A stretch of DNA of 64,000 nt from Enhygromyxa salina (GCF_000737335.2 NZ_JMCC02000037.1:30015-94014), one strand, 5' to 3'; shown: positions 33,993-43,310, counted from the first letter of the stretch. Numbers and translations are program-made. The notes: generated from the letters alone by a model not told the origin.

Positions 33993-34883
33993 TCAACGAC
34001 GCGCCATGAACAGGGTATAGAGCCCGGGCGCGCTGTCGAGTAGGTCATCGCACATGCTGTACTGCGCCTCGTCGACCCAAATGTCGTAGTCGCCGACTTG
34101 CCCCGAGTTGCCGGCGAACAAGGTGGTCGTCTCACCGTCAACGGTGAATTCGACGCCAACGTCCTGAGTATCGGGGGCAGCCCCTTCGGGCCCGTTGCAC
34201 CAGCCCTCGGGCTCGCACAGATCGCCGACCAGCGCGATCCCCAGCGGCGCGACGCCATACCACCGATAGACATCGATGTAGGCCGCGACGAGGCCGTCGT
34301 CTTCGGCGCTTGCGAGCTGCCAGGTCGTCCCGTAGGTCCATTCCCCCGAGGACCACTTGCCCAACGACTCGAAGTGAACGTCGAGCGCAGTCCCGATCAC
34401 GAGGTCCGGGGCCCACACCGGCTGCGCGGTCACGACGACGCCGGGGTGGTAGTCATCGGGACAGTCGAAGCTCAGTGTGGTTTGATCCGCCACCGTTGTC
34501 ACAGACGCCAAGGTGCAGACGGCGTGGTACTCGGCGTCCGGGTCCGCGGCGTTGAAGCCGATGTACGAGTGGCTCACGCTGGCATCGCCACCGACCCCAC
34601 AGTCGGGGTACTCCATCGGGTCCTCGCCGCCATCGCCATCCCCATCGCCATCGCCATCGCCGGTGTCGGTGTCGGTGTCGCCGGTGTCCCCATCGCCATC
34701 CCCATCGCCATCCCCGTCGCCGGTGTCCCCGTCGCCGGTGTCCCCGTCGCCATCCCCGTCGCCGGTGTCCCCATCACCGCTCAGCGTCTCGCTCTCACCG
34801 GCCGTGTCTGCGTTGGCACCGGCTTCACACGCAGTGGTCAGCGCCAAGCAAAACCCCAATCCCATGGCTCGGCTCGTCTTCAT
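33993..34883 (-). CDS. Secreted lipoprotein with long GDGD/GDT linker
   Basis: 296 residues from ATG 34883, which starts a lipoprotein signal (RAMGLGFCLALTTACEAG). Residues about 30-85 are a striking acidic linker of GDGDGD and GDTGDT units. The remaining domain is beta-rich with several Cys (DCGVGGDASVSHSYIGF, DVYRWYGVAPLGIALVGD, LCEPEGWCNG), with no known family. The linker presumably holds the domain away from the outer membrane. It lies 139 bp upstream of the SppA fusion on the same strand. Confidence 0.8.
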   Translation of the reverse strand: MKTSRAMGLGFCLALTTACEAGANADTAGESETLSGDGDTGDGDGDGDTGDGDTGDGDGDGDGDGDTGDTDTDTGDGDGDGDGDGGEDPMEYPDCGVGGDASVSHSYIGFNAADPDAEYHAVCTLASVTTVADQTTLSFDCPDDYHPGVVVTAQPVWAPDLVIGTALDVHFESLGKWSSGEWTYGTTWQLASAEDDGLVAAYIDVYRWYGVAPLGIALVGDLCEPEGWCNGPEGAAPDTQDVGVEFTVDGETTTLFAGNSGQVGDYDIWVDEAQYSMCDDLLDSAPGLYTLFMARR

Positions 34884-34966
34884 GCCCGGGTTGTAGCGTG
34901 GCACGCCATATCGATCACGCAGGCTGCCACGACCGCGCCCGACTCAGCTCGCCGCGTATTGTGCAT

Positions 34967-35656
34967 TCACCACGTCGCCCCCCACTCCTGCTCCTTGCCC
35001 TCGCACCAACCATCCTTTTGCAGGCAAAGCCCCACCTGCTTGCAGGCATTACTCTGCTTGCACTCCACCAGGTCCGCCGGCGGATACAGCCGCGCCCTGA
35101 ACCAGGGCTCGCAGTCCGAGAGCCCGTCGGGCTCGCAGGCGCTGCAGCACTGCTCCCCAAACACCAGCATCCAGCCGTCTTTGCGGTAGGCGTGCGAGAC
35201 TCGGGCCGAGCCGGCGCCGTAGTCCTCGTTCGTGGCGACCTTGGTCCAGCCTTTGACGCCGGGCTTTTGACAGCCGATCTTGAACTGTCGTTTGCCGTCC
35301 CACGGACCCCCATTCTTGTCCACGCCAGGGCAGCCGGCGGGCAGAATCGACGCGGGGATCGACTGCGCATCTGTCGGTGCGGGGTCATCTGTCGGTGCGG
35401 GGTCATCTGTCGGCGCGGGAGCTTCGGGCTCGACCGGCGCGGGGATCTCGGCGGCGGGCGGCGGAACCGGGTCAGGCGTCTCGACCACGGTCGCCTCGGT
35501 GGCCAGCGGCTTGGCTGCCGGGGCGTCGGCGCTTGGCTTGGGGCGTTCGGCGTCACAGCCCAGCGTGATTGCGAGGAGCGACAGGCCGAAATAACACAGC
35601 GCCCAGCTTCGATCGCGGAGCGAGCGACGGCGCGTGGTGCTTCGTTTGGCGAGCAT
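34967..35656 (-). CDS. Cys-rich lipoprotein with proline-rich linker
   Basis: 229 residues. Signal ends LSLLAITLGCDA (Cys about 34). Residues about 40-100 are a Pro/Ala/Glu linker with tandem APTDDP repeats. The C-terminal domain has 10 Cys (FKIGCQKPGVKGWTKVATN, GEQCCSACEPDG, ECKQSNACKQVGLCLQKDGW), which suggests a disulphide-rich secreted module. The GCxxxGxxGW pattern is reminiscent of the Cys-rich protein at 39670-40833. Function unknown. Confidence 0.78.
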   Translation of the reverse strand: MLAKRSTTRRRSLRDRSWALCYFGLSLLAITLGCDAERPKPSADAPAAKPLATEATVVETPDPVPPPAAEIPAPVEPEAPAPTDDPAPTDDPAPTDAQSIPASILPAGCPGVDKNGGPWDGKRQFKIGCQKPGVKGWTKVATNEDYGAGSARVSHAYRKDGWMLVFGEQCCSACEPDGLSDCEPWFRARLYPPADLVECKQSNACKQVGLCLQKDGWCEGKEQEWGATW

Positions 35657-35700
35657 GTGAGCCCAAGTGTAACGCGGCGCCTAGACACGCGGCACAGCCC

Positions 35701-35742
35701 GATCCACCCAGCAACCTGCAGGTCGAGCTGCTCGAGAAGCTG
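35701..35742 (+). repeat. 42-bp repeat shared with 41684-41725, copy 1
   Basis: Identical to 41684-41725 at 40 of 42 positions (begins GATCCACCCAGCAACCTGCA). In translation both read DPPSNxQVELLEKL. The second copy follows an XRE-repressor remnant. The flanking sequences do not match, so this looks like a remnant of a formerly longer shared gene or element. Confidence 0.7.
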
Positions 35743-35977
35743 GTGGCCGGGCCGGGTGGAGACTCGGCCCGCTGCGAACAGCTCCACCGGCGAGCACGAA
35801 CGAGGCGACGACATCCCCCTGCTGCTCGATTGCACACGCGACGAGCTCGAGCCAGCGACCATCGTGAGATCGACGCCCTGCTCGGCGAGGCCCTCGCGGA
35901 CGGTGGCTTCGAGGCCTCGGTGTTTGCTCGGTTTCGAGAGCGATTCGCTGAGCTGGCGGCCACAGCGCGACCACGCT

Positions 35978-37540
35978 ATGCTGGCGACCTCTATGTATTG
36001 CTCGTTCTTGCGTGCTCCAACCCTCTTGTGTGCTCCAACCCTCTTGTTCGCGCTGCCGCTCGTCATCGGATGCAACGAGCGAGTTGCCGGCGACGAGCAG
36101 GTGGACACGTCGCAGACCGAGACCTCGACGAGCGAGACCTCGACGAGCGAGTCCGGCGATCCCGATCCAGGCGACACGGAGGAGGAGACCGGCGACGGTG
36201 ATGGCGACGGCGAGCCGCCTGGTGACTTGATCCCCGATGGCGAGGCGCTGAACCCCGACTGCGAGGTCAGCCCCGGCGATCACAGCGGTGTCTGCGAGGG
36301 CCCCCAATGCCCGATCCTCGAGGACATCGAGCTCCGCTGTCCGCACCTGGACTTCGTCAACCGGATCGAGCTCGGGCTCACGCCTTCGCGCCTCTACGTC
36401 GACTATCGCCAGAGCTGGGACGAAGGCAGCGACTCGTTCATCCTCGCTAACGGCGAGGTCGACTTCGTCGCGCCGCTCCCCGGGCCGGGGTTCTCGGGCC
36501 AGCGAAACGACGGCACCCTCTACCGAGCCGGCGAGGGCGAGACCTACCACCGCCAGGTCGAGGGCGGCTGGTTGCAGATCCCGCTGCTCGGCAACCCTGT
36601 CGAGTTTGATCCCGACGACGCCGAGGCCGTGTGGCCGCGGCCGAGCCTCGATGACGAGCTGCACCTGATGTTCGCCGAGGCCCTGTCGAGCCAGCGCGGC
36701 GGCACGAAATTCCACTGGCTGGCGCCACACGACGGGGGCTGGGTCGTCGAGGAGGTCACCGTCGGGGACGTCGCTCGCTGGCCGCTGGTGGTCGACTTCG
36801 ATCCCCTCGGTCGGCGCCACGTGTGGATGGAGATCTACGACGAGCCCGAGGACCTCTCGTTCCGCGTGTTCGGCGAGCCCGAGACCCAGCTGCCCGCGTT
36901 CTCCGGTGACGCGTACGCGGGCCGCAACCAGGTGCCGACGCCGCCCCGGCCCGCGCTCGGAGCCGAGGGGCCACCGCTGGCGATGCTGCGCGCACACCAG
37001 CAGAACCTGGTCCTGCTCACGGGCCACGACCCCGGCGATCTGATCGAGACGCCGATCGCCGGCGCGCGCCACCTCGAAGATCGCTGCGACAGCGACTACT
37101 CGAGCTTCCAGGCTCCCTGCGAGCCCTGCGAGTACGACGACGCTGGCGTCGAGTTCAGCAACTACGAGCTCGTGCGTGGATCTCATGGGGAGCTGTGGGG
37201 CGTGTGGCTGTGGATCAGCGTCGACGCGAGCATGTCCAGCCAGCAAGTGGACAACACCTGCGTCGGGTCCGTCGACTCGATCGAGGCGACCGGCGAGCTG
37301 CGCATCGTCGAGCTCGGGGCGGACGCCAGCGTCGGGCGCCAGCTGGCGATCCCCCTCGACGGGCTCGTCGCGTTCGAGATCGGCTCGAGCTCCAATCGAA
37401 CGTTCTCGGCGACGGCCTACGACGATGTGATCGCCGTGGCGCTCGAGGTCGCTGTGGACACGGACTACGCGTACCCGTTCAACGACGACACCAACCTGAT
37501 GACCCGGGTGATGGTGATCGACACGACCCTGATCGAGTAA
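35978..37540 (+). CDS. Large secreted lipoprotein of unknown function
   Basis: 520 residues from ATG 35978 (ATG 35993 is an alternative). The signal region carries a small DNA duplication giving RAPTLLCAPTLLFALPLVIGC; the lipobox Cys is about residue 32. An acidic linker follows (QTETSTSETSTSESGDPDPG, EEETGDGDGDGEPPGD). The mature part is beta-propeller-like in rhythm (RRHVWMEIYDEPEDLSFRVF, GGWVVEEVTVGDVARWPLVV) with Cys-rich stretches (QAPCEPCEYDDAGVEF). No family recognised. A likely surface-anchored, non-enzymatic protein. Confidence 0.8.
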   Translation: MLATSMYCSFLRAPTLLCAPTLLFALPLVIGCNERVAGDEQVDTSQTETSTSETSTSESGDPDPGDTEEETGDGDGDGEPPGDLIPDGEALNPDCEVSPGDHSGVCEGPQCPILEDIELRCPHLDFVNRIELGLTPSRLYVDYRQSWDEGSDSFILANGEVDFVAPLPGPGFSGQRNDGTLYRAGEGETYHRQVEGGWLQIPLLGNPVEFDPDDAEAVWPRPSLDDELHLMFAEALSSQRGGTKFHWLAPHDGGWVVEEVTVGDVARWPLVVDFDPLGRRHVWMEIYDEPEDLSFRVFGEPETQLPAFSGDAYAGRNQVPTPPRPALGAEGPPLAMLRAHQQNLVLLTGHDPGDLIETPIAGARHLEDRCDSDYSSFQAPCEPCEYDDAGVEFSNYELVRGSHGELWGVWLWISVDASMSSQQVDNTCVGSVDSIEATGELRIVELGADASVGRQLAIPLDGLVAFEIGSSSNRTFSATAYDDVIAVALEVAVDTDYAYPFNDDTNLMTRVMVIDTTLIE

Positions 37541-37574
37541 CCCACACGAGCGAAATACTTGGACGAGGAGGTGA

Positions 37575-37934
37575 GCTGGCATCGGCATCCAGACCGAGAT
37601 ACCCAGCCAATGCCTCGTCGGCTGCGCTGGAATCTCAGGTGCCATCTGCTCCGAACCAATCTGCGGTGGCGGCCTCGTTACCCAAGACGAACAGTGTGAG
37701 GGCGACGACCTCCAGGGCTCGGACTGCCAGACCCTTGGCTTCGACTGGGGCGAGCTCTCCTGCGATCTGGCGACCTGCGAGTTCGATACCAGCGCCTGTG
37801 GCAATGGCATCAAGGAGCCCGGCGAGCAATGCGACGGCGAGGATCTCGGCGGCTGGGACTGCTCGGACTACGGCCTCTCCGGAGCCCTGATGTGCGACGA
37901 GAACTGTTGGATCGACGGCTCGGGGTGCAGTTAG
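37575..37934 (+). pseudogene. Cys-rich repeat protein, 3' fragment without a start
   Basis: After TGA 37572-37574 the frame is open for 120 codons to TAG 37932. It reads a dense Cys pattern: CLVGCAGISGAICSEPICGG, EQCEGDDLQGSDCQTLGF, SACGNGIKEPGEQCDG, MCDENCWIDGSGCS. The CGNGxxEPGEQCDG unit is the myxobacterial Cys-rich (DUF4215-like) repeat common in adhesin-type secreted proteins. There is no ATG or GTG near its beginning, so the exported N-terminal part is gone. Confidence 0.7.
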
Positions 37935-38297
37935 CTCCGCCGGCGTGGTCCGACCAGATTGAGCGGGTCGTCGTCGTCACCCTGTTCGCCGGCTTCCCCG
38001 AAGAGTGCAGGAGCCGCCTCGTCCGGTCACTCCACGAAGTCGAGCTCGAGCTGGCCTGTTGAAGGTCCGCACCCGGCTCGAGGAGCTGGGCCTGTACTCC
38101 CGGTCCCGCTCGCACTCGTAGAGCCCGTGGTAGATCGGTCACGGTGGATTGTGTAATTGCCGGAGGCTGGAGTTCTACAAACCCGGCCGCGTTCGCTGGA
38201 AGTGAGCACGGATCACGTGCAGCCGACCCCCGCCTCTGCGGGGTTCTAGCATCGATTGGCCATCGACCGGCCAGCCGCCAGTCGCACAGGAGCGCCC
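37935..38297. other. Gene-free stretch with a short hairpin
   Basis: About 360 bp between convergent gene ends. No coding sequence is supported. The hairpin at 38228-38243 is the only structure noted. Confidence 0.4.
38228..38243 (-). terminator. Possible terminator hairpin
   Basis: CCCCGC-CTCT-GCGGGG forms a 6-bp perfect stem 55 bp beyond the stop of the minus-strand lipoprotein gene at 38298. No long T-run follows on either strand, so an intrinsic terminator is possible but unproven. Confidence 0.35.
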
Positions 38298-39314
38298 TCA
38301 GCGTTTGAGCGTCGCTTCGTAGTGCTTGACCAGCACCTCTGAGGCCAACGCAACCGAGATCGACGCCGGTAGCTTCGGGCACTCGAGAAACAGCGAAGCG
38401 TCACCCTTCCACTCGCGCGTGACCACCTTGCCGGCGTCGTTGCGCGTGACCTCTACGTCCCCCCACGAGCCGCTCTCGCGGCACTCGAGCGGCTTGTGGT
38501 CCGCGTCGAAGGCAGCGAGGCCGAAGTAGCGCAGCTTGGGACTGGTGACCTCGAGCGTGACCTCGTTGGCGGTCGGCGTTCCGTAGTTCGCGTGAATGGT
38601 CGCGCCCGCGTGCTCGGCCGTGGTCTTGTCTGCGCCGAGCTCGACGATGGTCACGTCGAGGGGCAGCAGCAGCTCCAGCGTCACATCGATCTCGCTGATC
38701 TCGTCGAGCGCGAGCTCGCGTGTGAGCGCGACGAGGGGGAAATAGCCGTAGAGCACCGGTGAGTTGCTTGGGAGATCGACGAAGCGATCGATGACCTCGT
38801 GGGTCATCGGCTTGGCCTCGGGCAGCTCGGTGTCGAACAGCAGGGTTCCGAACTGCGGCGGGAGATCCTTTTTATCGAGGACCTCCGTGCCGGACTTGTC
38901 ACGCACGCTCTCGGCGATCAGGTACGCCTGAGTCACGCCTGTGCTGCGGACATTCAGCAGCGGCGGCAGCTTGGTGAAGAACCGCAGCACGTCGGGGTGC
39001 GGGCTCGCCGTCGCCCAGGCCGCCATCGGGCCTACCGATCCAGAGAGTGGGCCCTCGATCTCGGCGCGGGTCTGCTCAAGCACCTGCTCGTACACGTCCG
39101 CGCCGACGGTCGCCGGCAAGCCGTGGCCGTTGTCGCGGACCGCCGCGAGCAGCTCCGCCGTGGGCTCGATCCGAGTCTCGGACTCGGCCGCTGCTTCGGG
39201 CTTGGGGTCGGGGGTTCGCTCGGGCTTGGGGTCGGGTTCCGTTGCGGCTTCGTCGCTCTTGCTGCAGCCCAGCACGAGCAGCAGGGCACATGTAATGAGC
39301 GGGTGTTTGGACAT
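38298..39314 (-). CDS. Lipoprotein of unknown function
   Basis: 338 residues from ATG 39314, chosen because it begins the signal KHPLITCALLLVLGCSKS (Cys about 17). A Pro/Glu/Lys linker follows with the repeated TPDPKPE-type motif. The body is a two-part alpha/beta protein (DVLRFFTKLPPLLNVRSTGV, LELLLPLDVTIVELGAD, HANYGTPTANEVTLEV), with no family I know. Same-strand neighbour upstream is the Cys-rich protein at 39670. Confidence 0.75.
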   Translation of the reverse strand: MSKHPLITCALLLVLGCSKSDEAATEPDPKPERTPDPKPEAAAESETRIEPTAELLAAVRDNGHGLPATVGADVYEQVLEQTRAEIEGPLSGSVGPMAAWATASPHPDVLRFFTKLPPLLNVRSTGVTQAYLIAESVRDKSGTEVLDKKDLPPQFGTLLFDTELPEAKPMTHEVIDRFVDLPSNSPVLYGYFPLVALTRELALDEISEIDVTLELLLPLDVTIVELGADKTTAEHAGATIHANYGTPTANEVTLEVTSPKLRYFGLAAFDADHKPLECRESGSWGDVEVTRNDAGKVVTREWKGDASLFLECPKLPASISVALASEVLVKHYEATLKR

Positions 39315-39669
39315 GACGCACCGTACCACTACGGTCGCGCTCGAGCTCCACATTCGGCGGCACGGCCAACGACTCGCCGCATTGCCGGCGGGCTCGCAGG
39401 CCTTGAACGACAACGAGGGTCGGCACGCAGCGCTCGGTGTGTGGCCGCGGTCTTCCGGGTGCGTGGCCCAGATCTCGGCCAGCTCGCTGACTCACGCCTG
39501 AGTCCTGCAACACGACCCCGCGACGACCGAGCACCTCGTCGTGGGGTCGGATACCGCGACATGCCCGGCGCACCGCCGGGACAGTTACGAGCGCCGTCAC
39601 CCCGAGCAGACGCTGCTCTACCCAGGTCGTCGCCGAGCGCCACCTGCGACTCGTTCCGAGCGGGTGTCC
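39315..39669. other. Gene-free stretch, decayed coding look
   Basis: Open frames exist on the minus strand in three registers, one reading TPSAACRPSLSFKACEPAGN, which has a protein-like look but no family. No start, ribosome site or domain supports a gene. Confidence 0.35.
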
Positions 39670-40833
39670 CTACTCGGCTTCAGTCGCGGCTTCAGTCGCA
39701 GCTTCGGGCTCGGCTTGAGGCTTCATTGGCCAGAACACCTGGCACTTCGTGCCCGTCCACCAACAATTGCCGAGGTGACATTTGCACGAGAACTGCGCGC
39801 CATCGGGCGCGACGACGTAGAACCCATCCCTCGAGCAGTCGTTCGTGCGCTCCCGGCAGGTGACGACATACTTCTCCTTGCCCTTGCTCAAGGTCCAACC
39901 ATTTGTGGCGCAATTGCCATCGTTACACTTGGCGGTCCATGTGCCGGACTTCCCCTTGCTCTTCCAGCCACCAACATTGCAGCCACCCTTGCCACATTCG
40001 GTCGTGACGATCCCCTCGGGGGCGTCAGTCACCCAGCCAGCCTCATAGCAATGAAGTTCTGAAGTGCACTTGCTCCGCACATCGGGTCCCCAGGCCTCGT
40101 TCCACCCCTCCGTCTTGCATTTTCCGTATGGGCAAAGACCACCACCGGGAAAGTAGGTTGCGAACGGGACGTGAAAGGCCTCGAGTCGGGCCTCGTCCGA
40201 TTCGATCGCAGCGAACTCCTCGGCGGCTCCGTCCCAGAGCTGGCTCATGTCGCCGTCCACCAATTCCACACAAGCTTGCACGAAGTAGACGTGCTCGCGG
40301 TCGTCCTGCTCGAACACCTTCGGTCGTAGCGTGTTGCAAACCGGCCCAACAGCGCCGGCGTACTGCTCGTTGTTCTCGCCCCCGAGTTGGTCGAGGAGGT
40401 CGAAGCTGGGCTTTGCCGCGAGGGCCTCGAGCAGGAGGTCTGCCGCGCCTTCGCGCTTCGCCTTCGCGTAGAGCCGAGCCTGCTCGGAGTAGAGGTACGC
40501 GAGGCCGTGTGCGTTGTCCTTGTGGAATGCCCGCGCATCATCGAGGGCGACGTCGATCACAGCCCACGCCTCTGCGTCGTTTGGGTCGAGGTTCCCGTGG
40601 CTCGCGTGCGCCTGAGTGTAGTTGAACAGCTCGGTCAGCTCATACGACTGGTAGTTGCCCTCCTTGGCCCGCTCGGCGAGACGCGTGATCTTGTCGAGGA
40701 GCTTCTGTTGATCCTCCGAGCGCTTGGTGCCTGAAGGATCGACCGCGCCGTCGGCTGGGACGCACTCCGAACCCATCATGAACACACACAACACGGAAAG
40801 GAACGACTTTGCCAGTAGATGATTGAGCTTCAC
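39670..40833 (-). CDS. Secreted protein with TPR-like helices and five Cys/GW repeats
   Basis: 387 residues with a signal peptide (LNHLLAKSFLSVLCVFMMGS). Residues about 40-215 are helical and TPR-like (LLDKITRLAERAKEG, AYLYSEQARLYAKAKREGA). Residues about 230-365 contain roughly five short repeats in which a Cys pair is followed by GW or GF: GGLCPYGKCKTEGW, ELHCYEAGW, GKGGCNVGGW, NDGNCATNGW, TNDCSRDGF. The end is a Glu/Ala tail with repeated EAAT. The repeat does not match a family I know. Disulphide-bonded binding module is a fair guess. Confidence 0.8.
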   Translation of the reverse strand: MKLNHLLAKSFLSVLCVFMMGSECVPADGAVDPSGTKRSEDQQKLLDKITRLAERAKEGNYQSYELTELFNYTQAHASHGNLDPNDAEAWAVIDVALDDARAFHKDNAHGLAYLYSEQARLYAKAKREGAADLLLEALAAKPSFDLLDQLGGENNEQYAGAVGPVCNTLRPKVFEQDDREHVYFVQACVELVDGDMSQLWDGAAEEFAAIESDEARLEAFHVPFATYFPGGGLCPYGKCKTEGWNEAWGPDVRSKCTSELHCYEAGWVTDAPEGIVTTECGKGGCNVGGWKSKGKSGTWTAKCNDGNCATNGWTLSKGKEKYVVTCRERTNDCSRDGFYVVAPDGAQFSCKCHLGNCWWTGTKCQVFWPMKPQAEPEAATEAATEAE

Positions 40834-41073
40834 GCGGGCACCCTACCTGGCCCCCCATCCCCGTCAATCACAACGTCGCTATATTCTCGAACCCAAGGTG
40901 ACCCGCTTCGTGCGGATTATGACATCCGACAGGGGCGCAGGCCGCGCAGGCCTCGCGCCGCCCCGTGCTTAGCGTGCTCGTGGGCCGGCGAGGCGCATCG
41001 CCGGACGCAACCCGTTCGGCGCGATGTCGCCCCCGAACGAAGCCATCCCGTGCAGCCGAGGCACGCCCAGGAC
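40834..41073. other. Gene-free stretch before an IS91 remnant
   Basis: No gene is supported. Around 41010-41035 the plus strand has CAACCCGTTCGGCGCGATGT, loosely like part of the dispersed repeat at 2153-2224, but the match is short. Confidence 0.35.
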
Positions 41074-41230
41074 CAACCGACGCTCGCGGCTTGCTATGGC
41101 GCATCGATCAATGATCACCAACTGCTCGGAGTACACACGCCGTGGTTCTCGACCCGCTCGACTTCATTGCTCGGCTCGTCGCACTGATCCCGCCGCCGCG
41201 TTTTCATCAATGCGCTACCACGGCCAGCGG
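41074..41230 (+). pseudogene. IS91-type transposase, internal fragments
   Basis: Plus-strand reading gives LAACYGASINDHQLLG (41080-41130). In a neighbouring frame follows LDPLDFIARLVALIPPPRFH (about 41145-41206), then RYHG in a third register. These are consecutive conserved blocks of IS91-like transposases, but the 50-60 residues normally between the first and second are deleted and there are two frameshifts. Remnant only; part of the same family as the pieces at 2265 and 21655. Confidence 0.75.
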
Positions 41231-41509
41231 AGCTCGTACCCCGCTTCGGTGGCACGGGCCACAGCGAGCACACCGACGTGCAGGGCGAAGCTCGGCGGCT
41301 CGCCAGCGAACAGCGCGAGCTCGCGCGGACCTTTCATCGCCCTCGGGTGTCAACTTCCCGCAATGGCCCGTTTACCCCTCAATACAGAGGTTGTACGCGC
41401 GCCTCGAAATCCCCAGCAGAATGTGCCGCTGCTCGAGCGCGGCCGCGAGTTGTGCGAACGCGACACATGAGACGACCCGCACGGCGCCGCTCGATCTCGG
41501 GAGCAGCTG

Positions 41510-41794
41510 GTGCCTGCGCCCGACGAATGTATTGACAGTGAGTTGATTTGCCCAACCTCCGTGTTCGGGCCCCACATTCGGAGCCTGCGCCTCGCTCGGG
41601 GCTATACCGGCAAGCAGCTCGACCAGCGAGTTCGGCAGCGACCTCATTTCGAGCGGGGGGCCGTAGACAGTGACAACGCGATCGATCCGCCCAGCAACCC
41701 GCAGGTCGAGCTGCTCGAGAAGCTGATCAACGACGAGATCAAGTCGCAGGGCGATCGCAACGTCGTGCAGCGCCGGGATTCTGTCGGTCTCTGA
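41510..41794 (+). pseudogene. XRE-type regulator remnant (3)
   Basis: A 94-codon frame contains FGPHIRSLRLARGYTGKQLD, close to the FGRHLRSLRKARGLTQEQ start of XRE domains seen at 10.2 kb. It then degenerates and ends with the 42-bp repeat reading DPPSNPQVELLEKL. Helices 3-5 of the domain are missing. Probably a decayed repressor. Confidence 0.45.
41684..41725 (+). repeat. 42-bp repeat shared with 35701-35742, copy 2
   Basis: 40 of 42 bases match the copy at 35701-35742, same orientation, about 6 kb apart. Here it lies at the end of the XRE remnant. Confidence 0.7.
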
Positions 41795-41918
41795 CTTCGC
41801 GCATGCGGAAGTGTTGCTTGGCGCTCTGCCCCCGCCCCAGGCCTGCACAACAACACACACTCAACCACTCGAGGGCATCATGATCCTCCTCGGCCCCACC
41901 GACCCCTGCTGCTGTCCC

Positions 41919-43310
41919 CTACCGCGAGGCACTCGTGCGATGGACGATCAGCTCGCCGAGATCGGTGACCGTGTCGGCGCGCATGTTCGTGGCGGCGGGC
42001 ACCGCCTCGGTCCAGCGGTCGCCGATCTGTGCGGCGATGGTGTACGCCGCGAGGGGCAGATCACTGATCTCGAACCGTCCGGCCTCGTCTGTCGTCGCCG
42101 ACCAGCTTGGCTCGACCCCGTCGCACAGCGAGCGTGGGCTCCCAGGCTCGTAGTTGGGGCCCGGGAACGCGCTGCAGATCTCGACCTCGATGTCGTGGAC
42201 AGGCCCCTCGACGAAGAAGCTCCCCGAGATGCCGCCGCGTCGCTCGTGACCCAGCTTGGGCAGCGGCGGCCCTTCGCCCTGGACGAGTATGTCCACAGAC
42301 GGCCCAGACATGTCGTGGAGCCGGGCGATCGGGAGCTCCGTGATGCGGTTGTCGGCGTCGATGATCGTGAGGCCCTCCGCGGTCCCGACCCAGATCCGGC
42401 CGCTGTCGTCGATCGCCACGCTGCGCGGCGCGACCCCCGTCCAGTTGCTGGTTTTGCGCATGAGTCGTTGGGGCGCGCCGTGGGGCGCGTCGAGGGTCAG
42501 CCGCACGAGCCCACACCAGCTGCCGACGGCCGCTAGCTTGGCGTTGGGGCTGACGCTCAGCCAGGCGAGCTCGGAGCACTCCTCGAGTGGCAGCGAGTAG
42601 TGGGTCTGCTGATCGCCGCTGTAGCGAACCAACTCGCACGACTCGGCATCACACTTGGCCAGCAACATCATCGTTCGCTGCGCTGCCCGAGCCACGAGCT
42701 CGGGGGGGCTGGGCATGTGGTTCACGGGCACGTCCATGGTTGTCCACTCGCCGTCGACCATGCGCTGGATCTGATTCCACACAATCCACGGCGCACCGTG
42801 CTCGTCGACCGCGATGTCCGTGCCCATCGGCCCCTCGCCCCAGGCCGCGGGGACCGGCGTGACCTCCCAGGTGCCTGTCCAGTGCCCGATCTGGTCGCCC
42901 AAGTCGAGCACCCAGAGATCGTTGGTGTGATTGCCGGCCATGCGCCAGGGGGTGAACCCGGCGTCTTCGTCGAGGCGCACGACGGTGGTCGGCGCGCCGT
43001 CCTCCTCGAGCCGATGGACCCCGGATGACGACAGCAGGTGCAGCTTGCCCTCGATGTCGGCCATCTGGTGGATCCGGTCGGACGACGGGTAGTGCAGCCG
43101 CCAGCCCTCGGCGTCGATGACAAACACGCCGACACCCTCGACGTTGATGTAGGCCCGGTCCTGCGACGCGGCGACAGGTGCAGGTGCAGGTGTGGCCGTG
43201 CGCGGCGTCTCGCCGGCTGGCGCAGGCTTGGGCTCGCTGGCTTTGCAGGCGAGCACGAGCCCGGCGGCGAGGCAGGTCGCGACGAGGGGCGAGCAAACGG
43301 CGTGGCGCAT
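41919..43310 (-). CDS. Beta-propeller lipoprotein
   Basis: 463 residues. Signal ends CLAAGLVLACKAS (Cys about 22), then a Pro/Ala/Thr linker. Residues about 50-360 show propeller-style repeats (GNHTNDLWVLDLGD, HGAPWIVWNQIQRMVDGEW, SGRIWVGTAEGLTIID), similar to two-component regulator propellers. The last 90 residues (VHDIEVEICSAFPGPNYEPG, GRFEISDLPLAAYTIAAQIG) resemble a carboxypeptidase-regulatory/prealbumin-like fold. It is probably a surface sensor or binding protein; no signalling domain is attached. Confidence 0.8.
   Translation of the reverse strand: MRHAVCSPLVATCLAAGLVLACKASEPKPAPAGETPRTATPAPAPVAASQDRAYINVEGVGVFVIDAEGWRLHYPSSDRIHQMADIEGKLHLLSSSGVHRLEEDGAPTTVVRLDEDAGFTPWRMAGNHTNDLWVLDLGDQIGHWTGTWEVTPVPAAWGEGPMGTDIAVDEHGAPWIVWNQIQRMVDGEWTTMDVPVNHMPSPPELVARAAQRTMMLLAKCDAESCELVRYSGDQQTHYSLPLEECSELAWLSVSPNAKLAAVGSWCGLVRLTLDAPHGAPQRLMRKTSNWTGVAPRSVAIDDSGRIWVGTAEGLTIIDADNRITELPIARLHDMSGPSVDILVQGEGPPLPKLGHERRGGISGSFFVEGPVHDIEVEICSAFPGPNYEPGSPRSLCDGVEPSWSATTDEAGRFEISDLPLAAYTIAAQIGDRWTEAVPAATNMRADTVTDLGELIVHRTSASR

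Noticed and set aside
33854..34273. An N-terminal extension of the barrel-SppA gene
   Set aside because: It would overlap the neighbouring lipoprotein gene, whereas ATG 33853 opens directly with a signal peptide.
34600..34790. Minisatellite of separate function
   Set aside because: The repeats are in frame and simply encode the GDGD tether of the lipoprotein.
34898..35977. An extra 360 residues at the start of the 35978 lipoprotein
   Set aside because: That stretch lies over a minus-strand lipoprotein gene, and the signal peptide begins at ATG 35978.
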